Assembly (NCBI GenBank): GCA_018402565.1
Contig: JAGYIQ010000001.1
Location: 1,054,001-1,118,000 of the forward strand
Origin: Pirellulaceae bacterium
Lineage (GTDB): Bacteria > Planctomycetota > Planctomycetia > Pirellulales > Pirellulaceae
Direction of reading: 5' to 3'
DNA: 64,000 nt
Part shown: positions 1 through 9,070 of the stretch, one piece after another
Position numbering within the stretch: position 1 is the first letter of the stretch
How the letters are laid out: each line of letters opens with the position of its first letter
Program-made: the position numbers and the translations under genes
Notes under the pieces: generated by a model
Told to the model about the DNA's origin: nothing
Databases searched by the model: none
Seen by the model: the letters and a program-made list of their open reading frames with translations, nothing else

Positions 1-1
1 G

Positions 2-532
2 TTGGAGCAGGATAATTCCAAGTTGCGCAGGCAAGGCGTCATCGATGTGTTGATGGGCGTCGACCAACGGGAAGAGGAGTTTTCAGCCGTGGACGAAATC
101 ATCGCCAATGACAAGTACGAAATCGTTGGGACGTACTTGGACCAAGGCAGCAGTGATGTGGCGCTGCGGAAGGCGGAAGACGCCCTGTCGGCCCACAGCG
201 ACTTGGCCGCCATGGTGGGATTGTTCGAATACAATCCACCCGAGATCATCAAGGCGGTGGAGAAGCGTCGTAAGTTAAAGCAAGTAGCGATTATTGGTTT
301 TGACGAAAATGATGCCACCTTGACCGGCATTCGTGAAGGCTATGTCACAGGGACGGTCGTGCAAAATCCGTACGAGTACGGGTTCCAGTCCGTGCGAATT
401 TTGACCGAGATCCTCAAGGGCAACCGTTCGGTGATCCCGGCGGACAAGTACGTCGATATTCCGCCGCGGGCGATCACGAAAGAGAATCTCGACGAGTATT
501 GGGACGAGCTGCGATCCTTGATGGCTCGGTAG
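2..532 (+). CDS. Sugar ABC transporter substrate-binding protein, C-terminal part (partial)
   Basis: The gene runs off the left edge, so only the last 176 codons are seen and the true start is not in the window. The sequence matches the C-terminal lobe of RbsB/LacI-type periplasmic-binding proteins: a 'QVAIIGFDEND' strand and turn, then 'GIREGYVTGTVVQNPYEYGFQSV', which is the usual hinge and ligand-contact region of ribose-like binding proteins. Proteins of this class capture a sugar in the periplasm and hand it to an ABC permease. No permease or ATPase follows; the next gene is a glycoside hydrolase. A LacI-type regulator shares this fold and cannot be fully excluded without the N-terminus, but no DNA-binding domain is visible. 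Confidence 0.8.
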   Translation: MEQDNSKLRRQGVIDVLMGVDQREEEFSAVDEIIANDKYEIVGTYLDQGSSDVALRKAEDALSAHSDLAAMVGLFEYNPPEIIKAVEKRRKLKQVAIIGFDENDATLTGIREGYVTGTVVQNPYEYGFQSVRILTEILKGNRSVIPADKYVDIPPRAITKENLDEYWDELRSLMAR

Positions 533-741
533 TTGCCGCATGATGGCCTCGGCGGCGGGATTGGGTTACAATGGTGATAGCCGATCACCATTGGCCTACC
601 GATGGGTAGCCTGGGTGTGTTTCACCCGTGGTGAGCGTCGGTAATTGGGTTAGGGGCATTCCCTCCCATCCCGCCTGCCCGAGTGATTCCACCATGCCAC
701 GCTTCGATTGTGTCGATGTCTGTTTTTTTTCATTAGCTGGC

Positions 742-3700
742 ATGCCGGCCGCGTCGAGACCAAGAACTCCCAGGTTCCACAAGCAAATAGTCAGTCGTGG
801 CTTGCTGGGACTTTTCTGTTGCGGTTTCTTGAATTTCTCTGTTTTGTGGCTATTAGCGACGAGCTTTTCGCTGGCGTTTGACTCGGCGGACGACTTGCCG
901 TTCCGAGCGGATGAGGGTTATCCGCGGTTGTCCTTGCCCAGTTCGGGTTGGCAGTTTCGACCTGCAGCGGGCGAGAAGGCGGGTGCAAACGCGAGTGCGG
1001 AACCGGGTGCGGTCCCGGACTCCGTCGCAGCACAGGTGCCTGCGCCTTGGGAAGATTTTTTGGGTTTGAATTTTGATGGTCGTGGCACCTACACCTTGGC
1101 ATTGGATGCGGCGGCAGTGGAGCAGGTACAGCAGTGGCGTTTGCAGCAGGAGGCGAAGCTGGGATTGTCTCGCTTGTACGTGGTATTTGATGGTGTGGCC
1201 ACCGAGGCGACGGTGCGACTGAATGGGCAGGTGCTGGGTGCGCACTTGGGGCCTTGGACACCGTGGGACGGTTGTGTCGATGGGGCCTGGAATCCGGCGG
1301 GGCCCAATGTTTTGGAGGTCGAGGTCGATGAGCGGGTCGGCCATCACACGCAGGGTTTTCTGCCAGTCTTTCTGCCGCACTTTGGCGGGATCTGGCAGCC
1401 GGTTCGCTGGGAGTTGCGTCCGGTCCAACGGATCGATTCGAAGCGGACGTTGGTCTTGGGTGACTATGCCGCCGACGGGCAACACGGGTTGTGGCTCGAT
1501 GTGCCACTGAGTCCGGAGGTACAAGCCGGACAGCAACTGCGAATCACGGTGGAAGTTCCGCGGCAATGGGTGGAGTACCGGGCGACCGCGGAATCGGCAG
1601 TGATGGGGGCCGGTGCGGCGGGGTCGTTGCAACCGGTTTGGCGCGAATATCCAGGCGGGACAGAACGACAGTTTATGACCGTATTGGCTGCGGACCAGAT
1701 TGAGCAGGGGCGGTGGCGTCAGCGGTTGTCGCTGCCCGACGCGCTGCCTTGGTCGCCGGCCGAACCGTGGTTGTATGGAGTACGGGTCGAGTTGTGTTCG
1801 AGTGACGCGGAGGGGGCGGCCGTATTGCATGCGGCGAGGTTCCGGACGGGATTCCGCCGCTATGAGACGCGTGACCACCAATTGCTGCTCAATGGTCAGC
1901 CGGTGGTGATTCAAGGGGTGTTGAATTGGGGTTATACGCCGTATTCGTTGGCGCCCACATTGGACGAGCGCGTCATGCGAGCGGAGTTGGAAGCGGCCCG
2001 ACGGATGGGCGCCAATCTGATGAAGTTCTGCCTCTGGATTCCACCACGGCGGTATTTGGAATTGGCCGACGAGATGGGCATGTTGACGTGGATCGAGTAC
2101 CCGACCTGGCATGCGCAGTTGGTGCAAGCCAACTTGGCGGAACTGAGTCGCGAGTACACCGAGTTCACGGACTACGATCGCAATCACCCCTCGGTGATAC
2201 TCCGCAGCTTGACCTGCGAGACGGGACCGTCGGCGGAGTTGCCGGTGATTCAGCACCTGTACGACTTGGTGCAGCGGCAGGTTCCGGGCGCGATTGTGGA
2301 GGACGACAGCAGTTGGATTTCGTGGAATCGCATCAGCGATATCTGGGACGATCACCCGTATGGCAACAATCATACCTGGGTCAAGACCTTACAACGTCTG
2401 CGCGAATTTATCGATCAGCGGGAGGCCAAGCCCTTGATTTTGGGCGAAGCGATTGCAGCGGATACCTGGCCCGATCTGCGTGGTTTTGTCCAGGGTGCTG
2501 GGCAGCGGATCGCCGGGCCGGACGGAGAGTCGCGGCCATTTTGGTATTTTGGTTTTTTGGAGGCCGCCCAAGCCTTTGAGCAGCAGTTGGCAGCCAGTGC
2601 CGGCCGAGAGGCGGTGGAACGCCTGCGCGCGGATTCGGTGCGCTACGCGTATTTGATGCGCAAGTATCAAGTAGAGACGTATCGTCGGGAGGTGCCGTGG
2701 GGCGGCTATGTACTGAGCGTGATACGGGACTTCCCATTCGCGGCCATGGGGCTGCTGGATACGTTTGGCCAGCCGAAGTTTCCTGACTGGGACATCGATG
2801 GCCCATTTAAATTGGGGCCGGCCACGCTGGTGCTGCAGACCCCTGACGATCGTCGGTCCTGGTTCTCCGGTCAAAGCATCGACCTGGGGTTACTGTTGGC
2901 GACGGAGTGGCCCTTGCCGGTCGCTGATCTGTCCACTTCGGATGCAGCAGCCTCGGCGGGAGATGTGCCCGCTTGGGACAGCCAGCTGGAGTGGCAATTG
3001 AGGACTGCCGAGGCGGACGGCAACCAGAGTCGGGTTTTGTCGTCGGGACGTGAAGCCTGGCAGTTGCGGCATCCTTCCCCACGGACCGCCACATCGGCCG
3101 ATCATCCGCGTTTGGGGTGGCGACTGGAGCTGCCCGTTGTGGATCAAGCGACCGAAGTCGTGTTGTCGGTGACCTTGAAGGTCGCGGCTCCCAGCGGCGC
3201 GGAGAACACCGTGGGCAGACCCGCAACCGAGACGCGTGAAGTCAGCAATCGGTGGTCGCTGTGGTTGCTGCCCGAAGTTGGAACGGTTGACGGTTGGCGT
3301 TTGCCCGTGGTTTTTGCGTCCGAGTTGGCTGACAAACAGCGATCGTGGTTCGAACAAGCCCCGCTGTCGAGTTGGATTGAGCTGGCCGAGGCTGGCAGTG
3401 AGACGGTTGAACGGGGTCGTCGATCGGACGGGGAGTTGGACGAAGCGAGCGGTCCCGTGGTCGTGGCCAGTCGCTTCAGTCCGCGACTGTTGGAGCAATT
3501 GGAGTCGGGGGCGCGGGTCTTGATGTTGCCGGATGGTGGCAACGGCAGTTTTATGACGCAAGAGCATTGGTTCTTGCGCGGCGGACCGATCGTGTTCGAT
3601 CATCCCTTGTTGGGATCGACGCCGGTCGAGCGGCGGCGACTGCAGGCCGCCTTGCGGGACTTGCAGCACTTCGATTTGGGCGGGCCGGTTCAACCGCGTT

Positions 3701-4440
3701 TTGACTTGTGGACGGAGAGTTCGCCCGTGCTGATGTTATGGGACAATCACGACATCAAAGAGGTCCGCACGCATGGCTTGCTGTGGGAGGCCCAGGTGGG
3801 GCGTGGGCGGCTGTTGGTATCGTTGTTGAACCATGACCCGACCACGTCGGCGATCGGGCCGTATTTGCTGGGGCGGGCCTTGGAGCACCTGCAGCGGGGG
3901 CCCGCTCCGGCCGCGTGGTCTGAGGGATTGGTGCAGCGTTTGCGCAGTGATTTGTTAGGACAGGAAATCAACTTGACGGGGCAGGCCTGGTACTTGCGGC
4001 CGGACGGAGAGAACGTGGGGTTCGAGCAGGGGTGGGCGGAGGCCGAGGTGGACGATACACACTGGAGTCCGATTCGGATCGACGCGCATTGGGACGGCCA
4101 AGGGCACGCTGCCCTGGACGGGTGGGCCTGGTATGCCACCGAAGTCCAGGTGCCGGAGGAGTGGTCGGGCGAGTCCTTGTACCTGTGTTTTACGGGTGTG
4201 GACGATCATTATCGCCTGTTTGTGGACGGCCAGGAGATTGGTAGCGCGGGTGACATTGAAACGCGGGCGACAGCGTTTGAACTGAGGACCAGTCATCTTT
4301 TGCCGGCGGAGTGCCAGCCGGGTCACGTGTTGCGAATTCGAGTGGCCGTTTACGATTGGTACGGGGCCGGCGGGATCTTTCGCCCGGTCTACCTCCGCAC
4401 CACGCCCTTTAGCCCTGACGCGCCGTTACTGAAGCGCTGA
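742..4440 (+). CDS. Exported glycoside hydrolase family 2 (beta-galactosidase/glucuronidase-like)
   Basis: A protein of about 1232 residues with an N-terminal signal segment ('LLGLFCCGFLNFSVLWLLATSFSLA'), so it probably acts outside the cytoplasm on beta-linked sugars. The layout fits GH2: a jelly-roll sugar-binding domain (about 60-230), an Ig-like domain, a TIM barrel (about 350-640) and C-terminal beta domains, the last ('WYATEVQVPEEW...GVDDHYRLFVDG') being another jelly-roll. The block 'YDRNHPSVILRSLTCETG' matches the GH2 acid/base block, with E493 as acid/base. 'KPLILGEAIAADTW' supplies the nucleophile E569. The 76-residue spacing equals that of E461 and E537 in E. coli LacZ. The residue before the acid/base is Cys, not the usual Asn. 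In-frame starts at 628 and 694 also exist; 742 gives the most normal signal peptide, but no start has a clear ribosome site. The substrate cannot be told. Confidence 0.85.
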   Translation: MPAASRPRTPRFHKQIVSRGLLGLFCCGFLNFSVLWLLATSFSLAFDSADDLPFRADEGYPRLSLPSSGWQFRPAAGEKAGANASAEPGAVPDSVAAQVPAPWEDFLGLNFDGRGTYTLALDAAAVEQVQQWRLQQEAKLGLSRLYVVFDGVATEATVRLNGQVLGAHLGPWTPWDGCVDGAWNPAGPNVLEVEVDERVGHHTQGFLPVFLPHFGGIWQPVRWELRPVQRIDSKRTLVLGDYAADGQHGLWLDVPLSPEVQAGQQLRITVEVPRQWVEYRATAESAVMGAGAAGSLQPVWREYPGGTERQFMTVLAADQIEQGRWRQRLSLPDALPWSPAEPWLYGVRVELCSSDAEGAAVLHAARFRTGFRRYETRDHQLLLNGQPVVIQGVLNWGYTPYSLAPTLDERVMRAELEAARRMGANLMKFCLWIPPRRYLELADEMGMLTWIEYPTWHAQLVQANLAELSREYTEFTDYDRNHPSVILRSLTCETGPSAELPVIQHLYDLVQRQVPGAIVEDDSSWISWNRISDIWDDHPYGNNHTWVKTLQRLREFIDQREAKPLILGEAIAADTWPDLRGFVQGAGQRIAGPDGESRPFWYFGFLEAAQAFEQQLAASAGREAVERLRADSVRYAYLMRKYQVETYRREVPWGGYVLSVIRDFPFAAMGLLDTFGQPKFPDWDIDGPFKLGPATLVLQTPDDRRSWFSGQSIDLGLLLATEWPLPVADLSTSDAAASAGDVPAWDSQLEWQLRTAEADGNQSRVLSSGREAWQLRHPSPRTATSADHPRLGWRLELPVVDQATEVVLSVTLKVAAPSGAENTVGRPATETREVSNRWSLWLLPEVGTVDGWRLPVVFASELADKQRSWFEQAPLSSWIELAEAGSETVERGRRSDGELDEASGPVVVASRFSPRLLEQLESGARVLMLPDGGNGSFMTQEHWFLRGGPIVFDHPLLGSTPVERRRLQAALRDLQHFDLGGPVQPRFDLWTESSPVLMLWDNHDIKEVRTHGLLWEAQVGRGRLLVSLLNHDPTTSAIGPYLLGRALEHLQRGPAPAAWSEGLVQRLRSDLLGQEINLTGQAWYLRPDGENVGFEQGWAEAEVDDTHWSPIRIDAHWDGQGHAALDGWAWYATEVQVPEEWSGESLYLCFTGVDDHYRLFVDGQEIGSAGDIETRATAFELRTSHLLPAECQPGHVLRIRVAVYDWYGAGGIFRPVYLRTTPFSPDAPLLKR

Positions 4441-4647
4441 GTTCATGGCGGCTGTGGACTGGGCCTGAAAAAGAGGTCCGTTTTGGTTGTGACAAAGCAC
4501 TCGTTTGCTGCTCGCAGCTCGCTGCTAGCAGCCCAACCCATTTCCAGTGATAAATTGGACCGGTTGTAGCGATTCTGCCTGACGTAGGGGCGTTGTCGCG
4601 GCCGATGGGGTCAAGGAGGTGGGCGTTTGCGTGGAGGGAGTTTGGCA

Positions 4648-5202
4648 ATGGGTATTTTCAATTGGGATGGGGCTGGGCGTCGGAGCGATCGCTTACCCTT
4701 GATCGCTACGACCTACTTGCTGGCAGGTGCTGGTTGGCTGTGTGGGGCCTCCATGACGGCTCCTGCGGCGATGGCTCAGTCGGGCTTGTCGACGGAACCC
4801 GTGCTGCGGACCAACTTTGAGTTCATGCCCACAACCTTGTTTGAGCCGAAGCTGCAGACCAACTTTGAGCCAAGCCTGCCGACGACGTTTGGTTTTCAAG
4901 CCACTAAATCTGCAACCAACGTACGGATGCAGGAGCGACTGAATCAGCTGCAGCCGCGGCTAGCAGAGGAGCGCAAGTTTGTGTCGGAAGTGATCCAATT
5001 GGTGGAGCAGGGCCGGTTGCCGGAAGCTGTGGTGAACGAGGCGTTTTTCTACTCGATTCAACGCTATGGCGGGCCGATGCCATTTCCGTACTTCGAGCGG
5101 ATCTTACGGATCCAGGGCGAGCGTTTGAAGGCTCCGGTGCCGACGTTCGATCGCACGGTTTACTCGCGCGAGCGTTTCACGCCCCAGGTCTTCAATCAGT
5201 AA
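4648..5202 (+). CDS. Small exported protein of unknown function
   Basis: 184 residues. The ATG at 4648 is chosen because GGAGGGAG lies 8 nt upstream; an in-frame start at 4627 lacks this. The N-terminus has a hydrophobic stretch ('LIATTYLLAGAGWLCGASM') ending near 'APAAMAQ', a plausible signal peptide cleaved after AQ. The mature part contains short degenerate repeats of the form 'LRTNFEFMPTTLFEPKLQTNFEPSLPTTF', then a helical, charged segment ('RMQERLNQLQPRLAEERKFVSEVIQLVEQG') and a C-terminal part with many aromatic residues. I recognise no known domain. It is followed by 18-bp repeats that begin within its last codons and then by a convergent lipoprotein gene. Confidence 0.7.
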   Translation: MGIFNWDGAGRRSDRLPLIATTYLLAGAGWLCGASMTAPAAMAQSGLSTEPVLRTNFEFMPTTLFEPKLQTNFEPSLPTTFGFQATKSATNVRMQERLNQLQPRLAEERKFVSEVIQLVEQGRLPEAVVNEAFFYSIQRYGGPMPFPYFERILRIQGERLKAPVPTFDRTVYSRERFTPQVFNQ

Positions 5203-5275
5203 CGGGCCTGCAATCAGTAATTGGTCGTCAATCAGTAACAGGCCTGCGATCAGTAACGGGCCTGCGATCGGTGAG
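5193..5275 (+). repeat. 18-bp tandem repeat starting at a stop codon
   Basis: Four degenerate copies of an 18-nt unit (CAATCAGTAACGGGCCTG and variants) follow each other. The first copy overlaps the last codons and TAA stop of the preceding gene, and each later copy repeats the AATCAGTAA or similar, so the gene end has been locally duplicated. It lies in the gap between two convergent genes. No further function is evident. Confidence 0.75.
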
Positions 5276-5319
5276 CCGTGCAACCTGTTGGGCTTAGATT
5301 GACGCGGCCACCGGGCGGT

Positions 5320-6747
5320 TTAGCGACGTGACAGGCGGATGGAGCGGGGCCATTGGGCATCGCTGAGCCCGATCAATTCGACAGCCTCTTCGCCGGCCAA
5401 AAGATTGTAGGGTTGGCCATTGGCGGGATTGAGGGAGAATTCGGGGGCGGGCACCCCGAGGGAAGCGGCCAGGGCCAGGGCCCAGGCTTCGCATCGAGCG
5501 CGATCATGGGCGATGCGTTCCATGGCAGTCAGTACGTTTGGCAGCAGGACTTCGGCCGCCAACTGGGGATACTTTTCCAATTGATCGGCCACCAACAGTT
5601 GGTCCTCAATCGAGTTCAGGACTTTGCGTCGTTCGAAATACGGAAAGCGATGCAGGTCGATCAGACGTCGCATGATATCCAGATAGAAGACCTGGTCGTC
5701 GTCGATATAACGTTGGACGGCTCGGGCTTTGATCAAGTGCATGCCATCGGCTTCCAGGGCGTCGGCTTCGGTCTTGCTGAGGAGTGACAGGTAATGACCT
5801 TGGCGGACGATTTCGTACGTTTGTAGCCCGACGGCTCGGTCGTTGACCCAGGCGGTGGTTTCCTCGGGCCATTGGGCCATCTGCCGCAGGAGCATCTCGA
5901 GAATCATTTGCAGGTCTTCTCGCTTGAAGTCGGGTTGTCGCGTGGCAGACTCGACCAATTGCAGCCACTTGTCGCGCAGGTCAACGGCCGCCAAGCGAGC
6001 GGTCAGGTGCCCATCGTCCGCCAGCAGGCGTATGAGCCGTCCGGCGTAGGACAGAGCGGCAATGCAGCGGGCGGGATCTCGGCTGCTGAGGGCATCCATG
6101 CCGGCGATCAGTTCCAAGCCACAGAGTGCCGTGGTGCGATCGGTATAGCGGGTGTCAGCGAACCAGCCATCGGTGGCCAACCATTCGAAGGGGCTTTGAG
6201 GGCCGTCCAAGGCTTGGCGAGCGGCTTGATGGGCGTTGCTGTAAAACTGGAGGAACCCGGCCGAGCTTTCAATGGTGACGGCGTTCAGAGATTGCCGTCC
6301 TTGGGGAAAGAAGTCGGGCAGCCGCTTGAGGATGCGATCGGTTTGAGCGTCGTCCAGGATTTCGTTGATCTTAGCGGCCAAGCTCTCTGGATGGATCGCG
6401 ACTGCATGTCGGCGGCCATCGATTTGATCGGGCAGGGCTCGTTCGGCGGACAGGCGTCGTAGTTCGTCCTGCAGCAGGGCGTGGGAGCTCTGCTTAGTCT
6501 TCTCCAATTTGGCGGCCTGGGTCACCATTTCGCCGACGGTCACCTCGCTGTTGCGGCAACCTACCAACGCCAATAGCAGCCAAACACTACCGCCCAGCAC
6601 CCGTAGCCAGTTCCCAGAACGCGGGCCCGGATCCCCCGGATCGGTCGGCTGCAGTACGGTTGCTGGGAATAGCCTTGCGATGCAAGACTGAGGCATTGCG
6701 TTGTGCAACGCCGCCCATGAGATTTCTCGACCCATCTTTTTCCGCAT
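5320..6747 (-). CDS. Predicted lipoprotein of unknown function
   Basis: About 475 residues. The ATG at 6747 is preceded by GGGAGG about 9 nt upstream; an ATG at 6756 is too close to this site. A hydrophobic segment 'GGSVWLLLALVGC' ends in a lipobox with Cys64, so the protein is probably anchored as a lipoprotein; a downstream GTG nearer the lipobox would give a more normal signal peptide. The rest is mostly helical with no motif I recognise. It contains 'RTTALCGLELIAGMDALSSRDPARCIAALSYAGRLIRLLADDG', a helical repeat-like stretch. It is convergent with the small exported gene to the left and lies 83 bp downstream of the aldo/keto reductase gene, on the same strand. Confidence 0.72.
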   Translation of the reverse strand: MRKKMGREISWAALHNAMPQSCIARLFPATVLQPTDPGDPGPRSGNWLRVLGGSVWLLLALVGCRNSEVTVGEMVTQAAKLEKTKQSSHALLQDELRRLSAERALPDQIDGRRHAVAIHPESLAAKINEILDDAQTDRILKRLPDFFPQGRQSLNAVTIESSAGFLQFYSNAHQAARQALDGPQSPFEWLATDGWFADTRYTDRTTALCGLELIAGMDALSSRDPARCIAALSYAGRLIRLLADDGHLTARLAAVDLRDKWLQLVESATRQPDFKREDLQMILEMLLRQMAQWPEETTAWVNDRAVGLQTYEIVRQGHYLSLLSKTEADALEADGMHLIKARAVQRYIDDDQVFYLDIMRRLIDLHRFPYFERRKVLNSIEDQLLVADQLEKYPQLAAEVLLPNVLTAMERIAHDRARCEAWALALAASLGVPAPEFSLNPANGQPYNLLAGEEAVELIGLSDAQWPRSIRLSRR

Positions 6748-6829
6748 GTCCGACATCCTCCCGCCCCGCTTGTGGTTCCACCGACTCTGTTGTTTTCGCC
6801 GATGGGGGGGGGATTCGTAAAGGCCAATC

Positions 6830-7777
6830 TTAGGCCGCGGGCAATGGATCGTTGTTTTCGGGGCGTCCCTCGCAATAAAACCAGTTATGTATGGGGGCCA
6901 ACAGCTGTTGCACCCGCTCGATCGCGCCCCAATCGGCTGGCTCCTCAACCCAGCGACACCATTGGGCGACGCGATCGGGATCGGCTGAGCCCGCGATGCA
7001 GGAGGCGAAGTCCGGGTTGGCGATCGAGAACTGCAGGGCCAATTTGGCCAATTCCCAGCCCTGCCGTTGACATTCGTCCAGCACCGTTTGGCGGACTTCA
7101 CGGACATGAGGCGGCGCCTTGTGCCACACGGGCAGCGGGGCAGCGGCCAGCAATCGAGCACTGAACGGGGCAGCGTTCAAGATGCCGACCTGGTGGCTCT
7201 GTAGCCAGGGAACCTGGTCCGCCAGCATGGTGTTTTGCAAGGTGTAGTGATTGTAGGATAAAACAAAATCCAACTCCGTCGCCGAGAGTACCTCGCGGAA
7301 AATCTTCATCGGATAACCCGAGACACCAATCCAGCGAACTTTGCCGGCGTCACGGAGCTGTCGCAGGGCCGGCAGCGTTTCATTGATGACTTGACGGATG
7401 TCGACGAACTCGATGTCGTGACAGACGATCAGGTCCAGATAGTCGACACGCATCCGCTCCAGACTGATGTCGACGCTTTCTTGCACGCGTGCAGGCGAAA
7501 AATCAAAGTGTTGGGGTGCGTAGCGACCCAATTTCGTGCACAGGTAATAGCGGTCCCGCGGGATCTCGGGCAAAACCTTACCCAGCAGGCACTCGCTGAA
7601 ACCTCGACCGTAATAAGGCGAGGTATCGATCAGGTTCATGCCATGATCGAGTGCCACATGGACGCAGCGGAGCGCCTGGTTCAGGTCGACGCTGCGAAAC
7701 TCCTGACCCAAGGAAGAAGCACCGAACGACAGATGCGAAACTTCAATTCCCGTTTTGCCTAATGCGCGGCGTTCCAT
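6830..7777 (-). CDS. Aldo/keto reductase (L-galactose/L-fucose dehydrogenase-like)
   Basis: 315 residues, a normal length for a single-domain aldo/keto reductase, which uses NAD(P)H to reduce or oxidise carbonyls and sugars in a TIM barrel. The catalytic tetrad is present: D51 and Tyr55/56 in 'NLIDTSPYYGRG', K82 in 'LCTKLGRY', and H120 in 'DLIVCHDIEF'. 'WIGVSGYPMKIFREV' matches the family's beta-strand after the tetrad. The ATG at 7777 has AGAGGAG 7 nt upstream; an in-frame start at 7831 lacks this and would overlap the rpsG terminator. Wording of the N-terminal part resembles plant and bacterial L-galactose dehydrogenases, but the substrate is not proven. Confidence 0.87.
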   Translation of the reverse strand: MERRALGKTGIEVSHLSFGASSLGQEFRSVDLNQALRCVHVALDHGMNLIDTSPYYGRGFSECLLGKVLPEIPRDRYYLCTKLGRYAPQHFDFSPARVQESVDISLERMRVDYLDLIVCHDIEFVDIRQVINETLPALRQLRDAGKVRWIGVSGYPMKIFREVLSATELDFVLSYNHYTLQNTMLADQVPWLQSHQVGILNAAPFSARLLAAAPLPVWHKAPPHVREVRQTVLDECQRQGWELAKLALQFSIANPDFASCIAGSADPDRVAQWCRWVEEPADWGAIERVQQLLAPIHNWFYCEGRPENNDPLPAA

Positions 7778-7831
7778 CGCTTGTCTCCTCTGGCATGCGG
7801 AATTTCCCGCGGTCGAAACTACGTTGGCCAC

Positions 7832-7867
7832 AAAAAAACGGCCTGAGGCCGACAGGCTTCAGACCGT
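7832..7867 (-). terminator. Rho-independent terminator of rpsG
   Basis: On the minus strand an imperfect 13-bp stem (ACGGTCTGAAGCC paired with GGCCTCAGGCCGT) closes a short loop and is followed by seven T residues. It sits 51 bp past the rpsG stop, so it ends the rpsL-rpsG transcript and separates it from the aldo/keto reductase gene. Confidence 0.85.
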
Positions 7868-7917
7868 CAATTATGGTTACTTCTGCCTCCAGACCCAGTC
7901 CGGCCAGCAAGTGCGGC

Positions 7918-8388
7918 TTACCAAGCGAAGTGGGCAAAGGCCTTGTTGGCGTCGGCCATACGGTGGGTGTTCTCACGCTTGGTCATGGCAGCACCTTCCC
8001 GACGGTAGGCTGCCAACAACTCCTCCGCCAGCTTATCGGCGGTGGGACGACCCTTCTTGCCGCGAACGGCTTCCAGCACCCAGCGAATTGCCAAGGACTG
8101 CTGGCGATTGCGATTGACCTGCATCGGGACCTGGTACGAGGCACCACCCACCCGCTTCGAGCGAACTTCGACCTGAGGCTTGACGTTTTCCAACGCCTGC
8201 GTGAACACCTCGATGCTCTCCTGCTCCGGGAGCTTCTTGGCAATGATGTCCAAGGCATCGTAGACGACATTCAAGGCGACAGACTTCTTGCCGTCGTACA
8301 TGAGGCAGTTGACGAACTTGCTCAGCAGCAAGCTGTTGTACTTGGCATCAGGACGCAGGCTGGTGCGGCTGGCAGTGATCTTACCCAT
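7918..8388 (-). CDS. rpsG: 30S ribosomal protein S7
   Basis: 156 residues, the usual length of bacterial S7, which binds the 3' major domain of 16S rRNA and organises the head of the small subunit. Diagnostic blocks are '[15 protein letters not shown]', '[18 protein letters not shown]', '[19 protein letters not shown]' and '[20 protein letters not shown]'. It lies downstream of rpsL on the same strand with a 180-bp gap, as in the classical str operon, but no fusA or tuf follows; a terminator does. Confidence 0.98.
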   Translation of the reverse strand: MGKITASRTSLRPDAKYNSLLLSKFVNCLMYDGKKSVALNVVYDALDIIAKKLPEQESIEVFTQALENVKPQVEVRSKRVGGASYQVPMQVNRNRQQSLAIRWVLEAVRGKKGRPTADKLAEELLAAYRREGAAMTKRENTHRMADANKAFAHFAW

Positions 8389-8568
8389 CGATTGCGACTC
8401 GCGACTCTCGTTTGTGTACCGACTGATTCGTACCGGCTATTTTCTATACCGGCTGACTCTCAGCTTTGTAAATCAACCCAATTGTTCTGTTTCCCAACCC
8501 GGCCCGTCAAATCTGAACCGGGCACGGACCAGTTTCTTCCTCAAGCAGCACCGATGGCTAAGCCCGGA

Positions 8569-8979
<411 letters not shown>

Positions 8980-9070
8980 ACGATTTCACGTCGTCACGGT
9001 TTGCGAACGGGTCGGTCAACGGGCTCCCACACGTGGGAACTCGGAAGTTTACCGAGCCGCGGGGAGATCG

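Noticed and set aside
853..2373. A minus-strand open frame of about 500 codons
   Set aside because: It lies antisense to the GH2 gene, whose catalytic blocks are clear, and has an Arg/Pro-rich, shadow-like composition.
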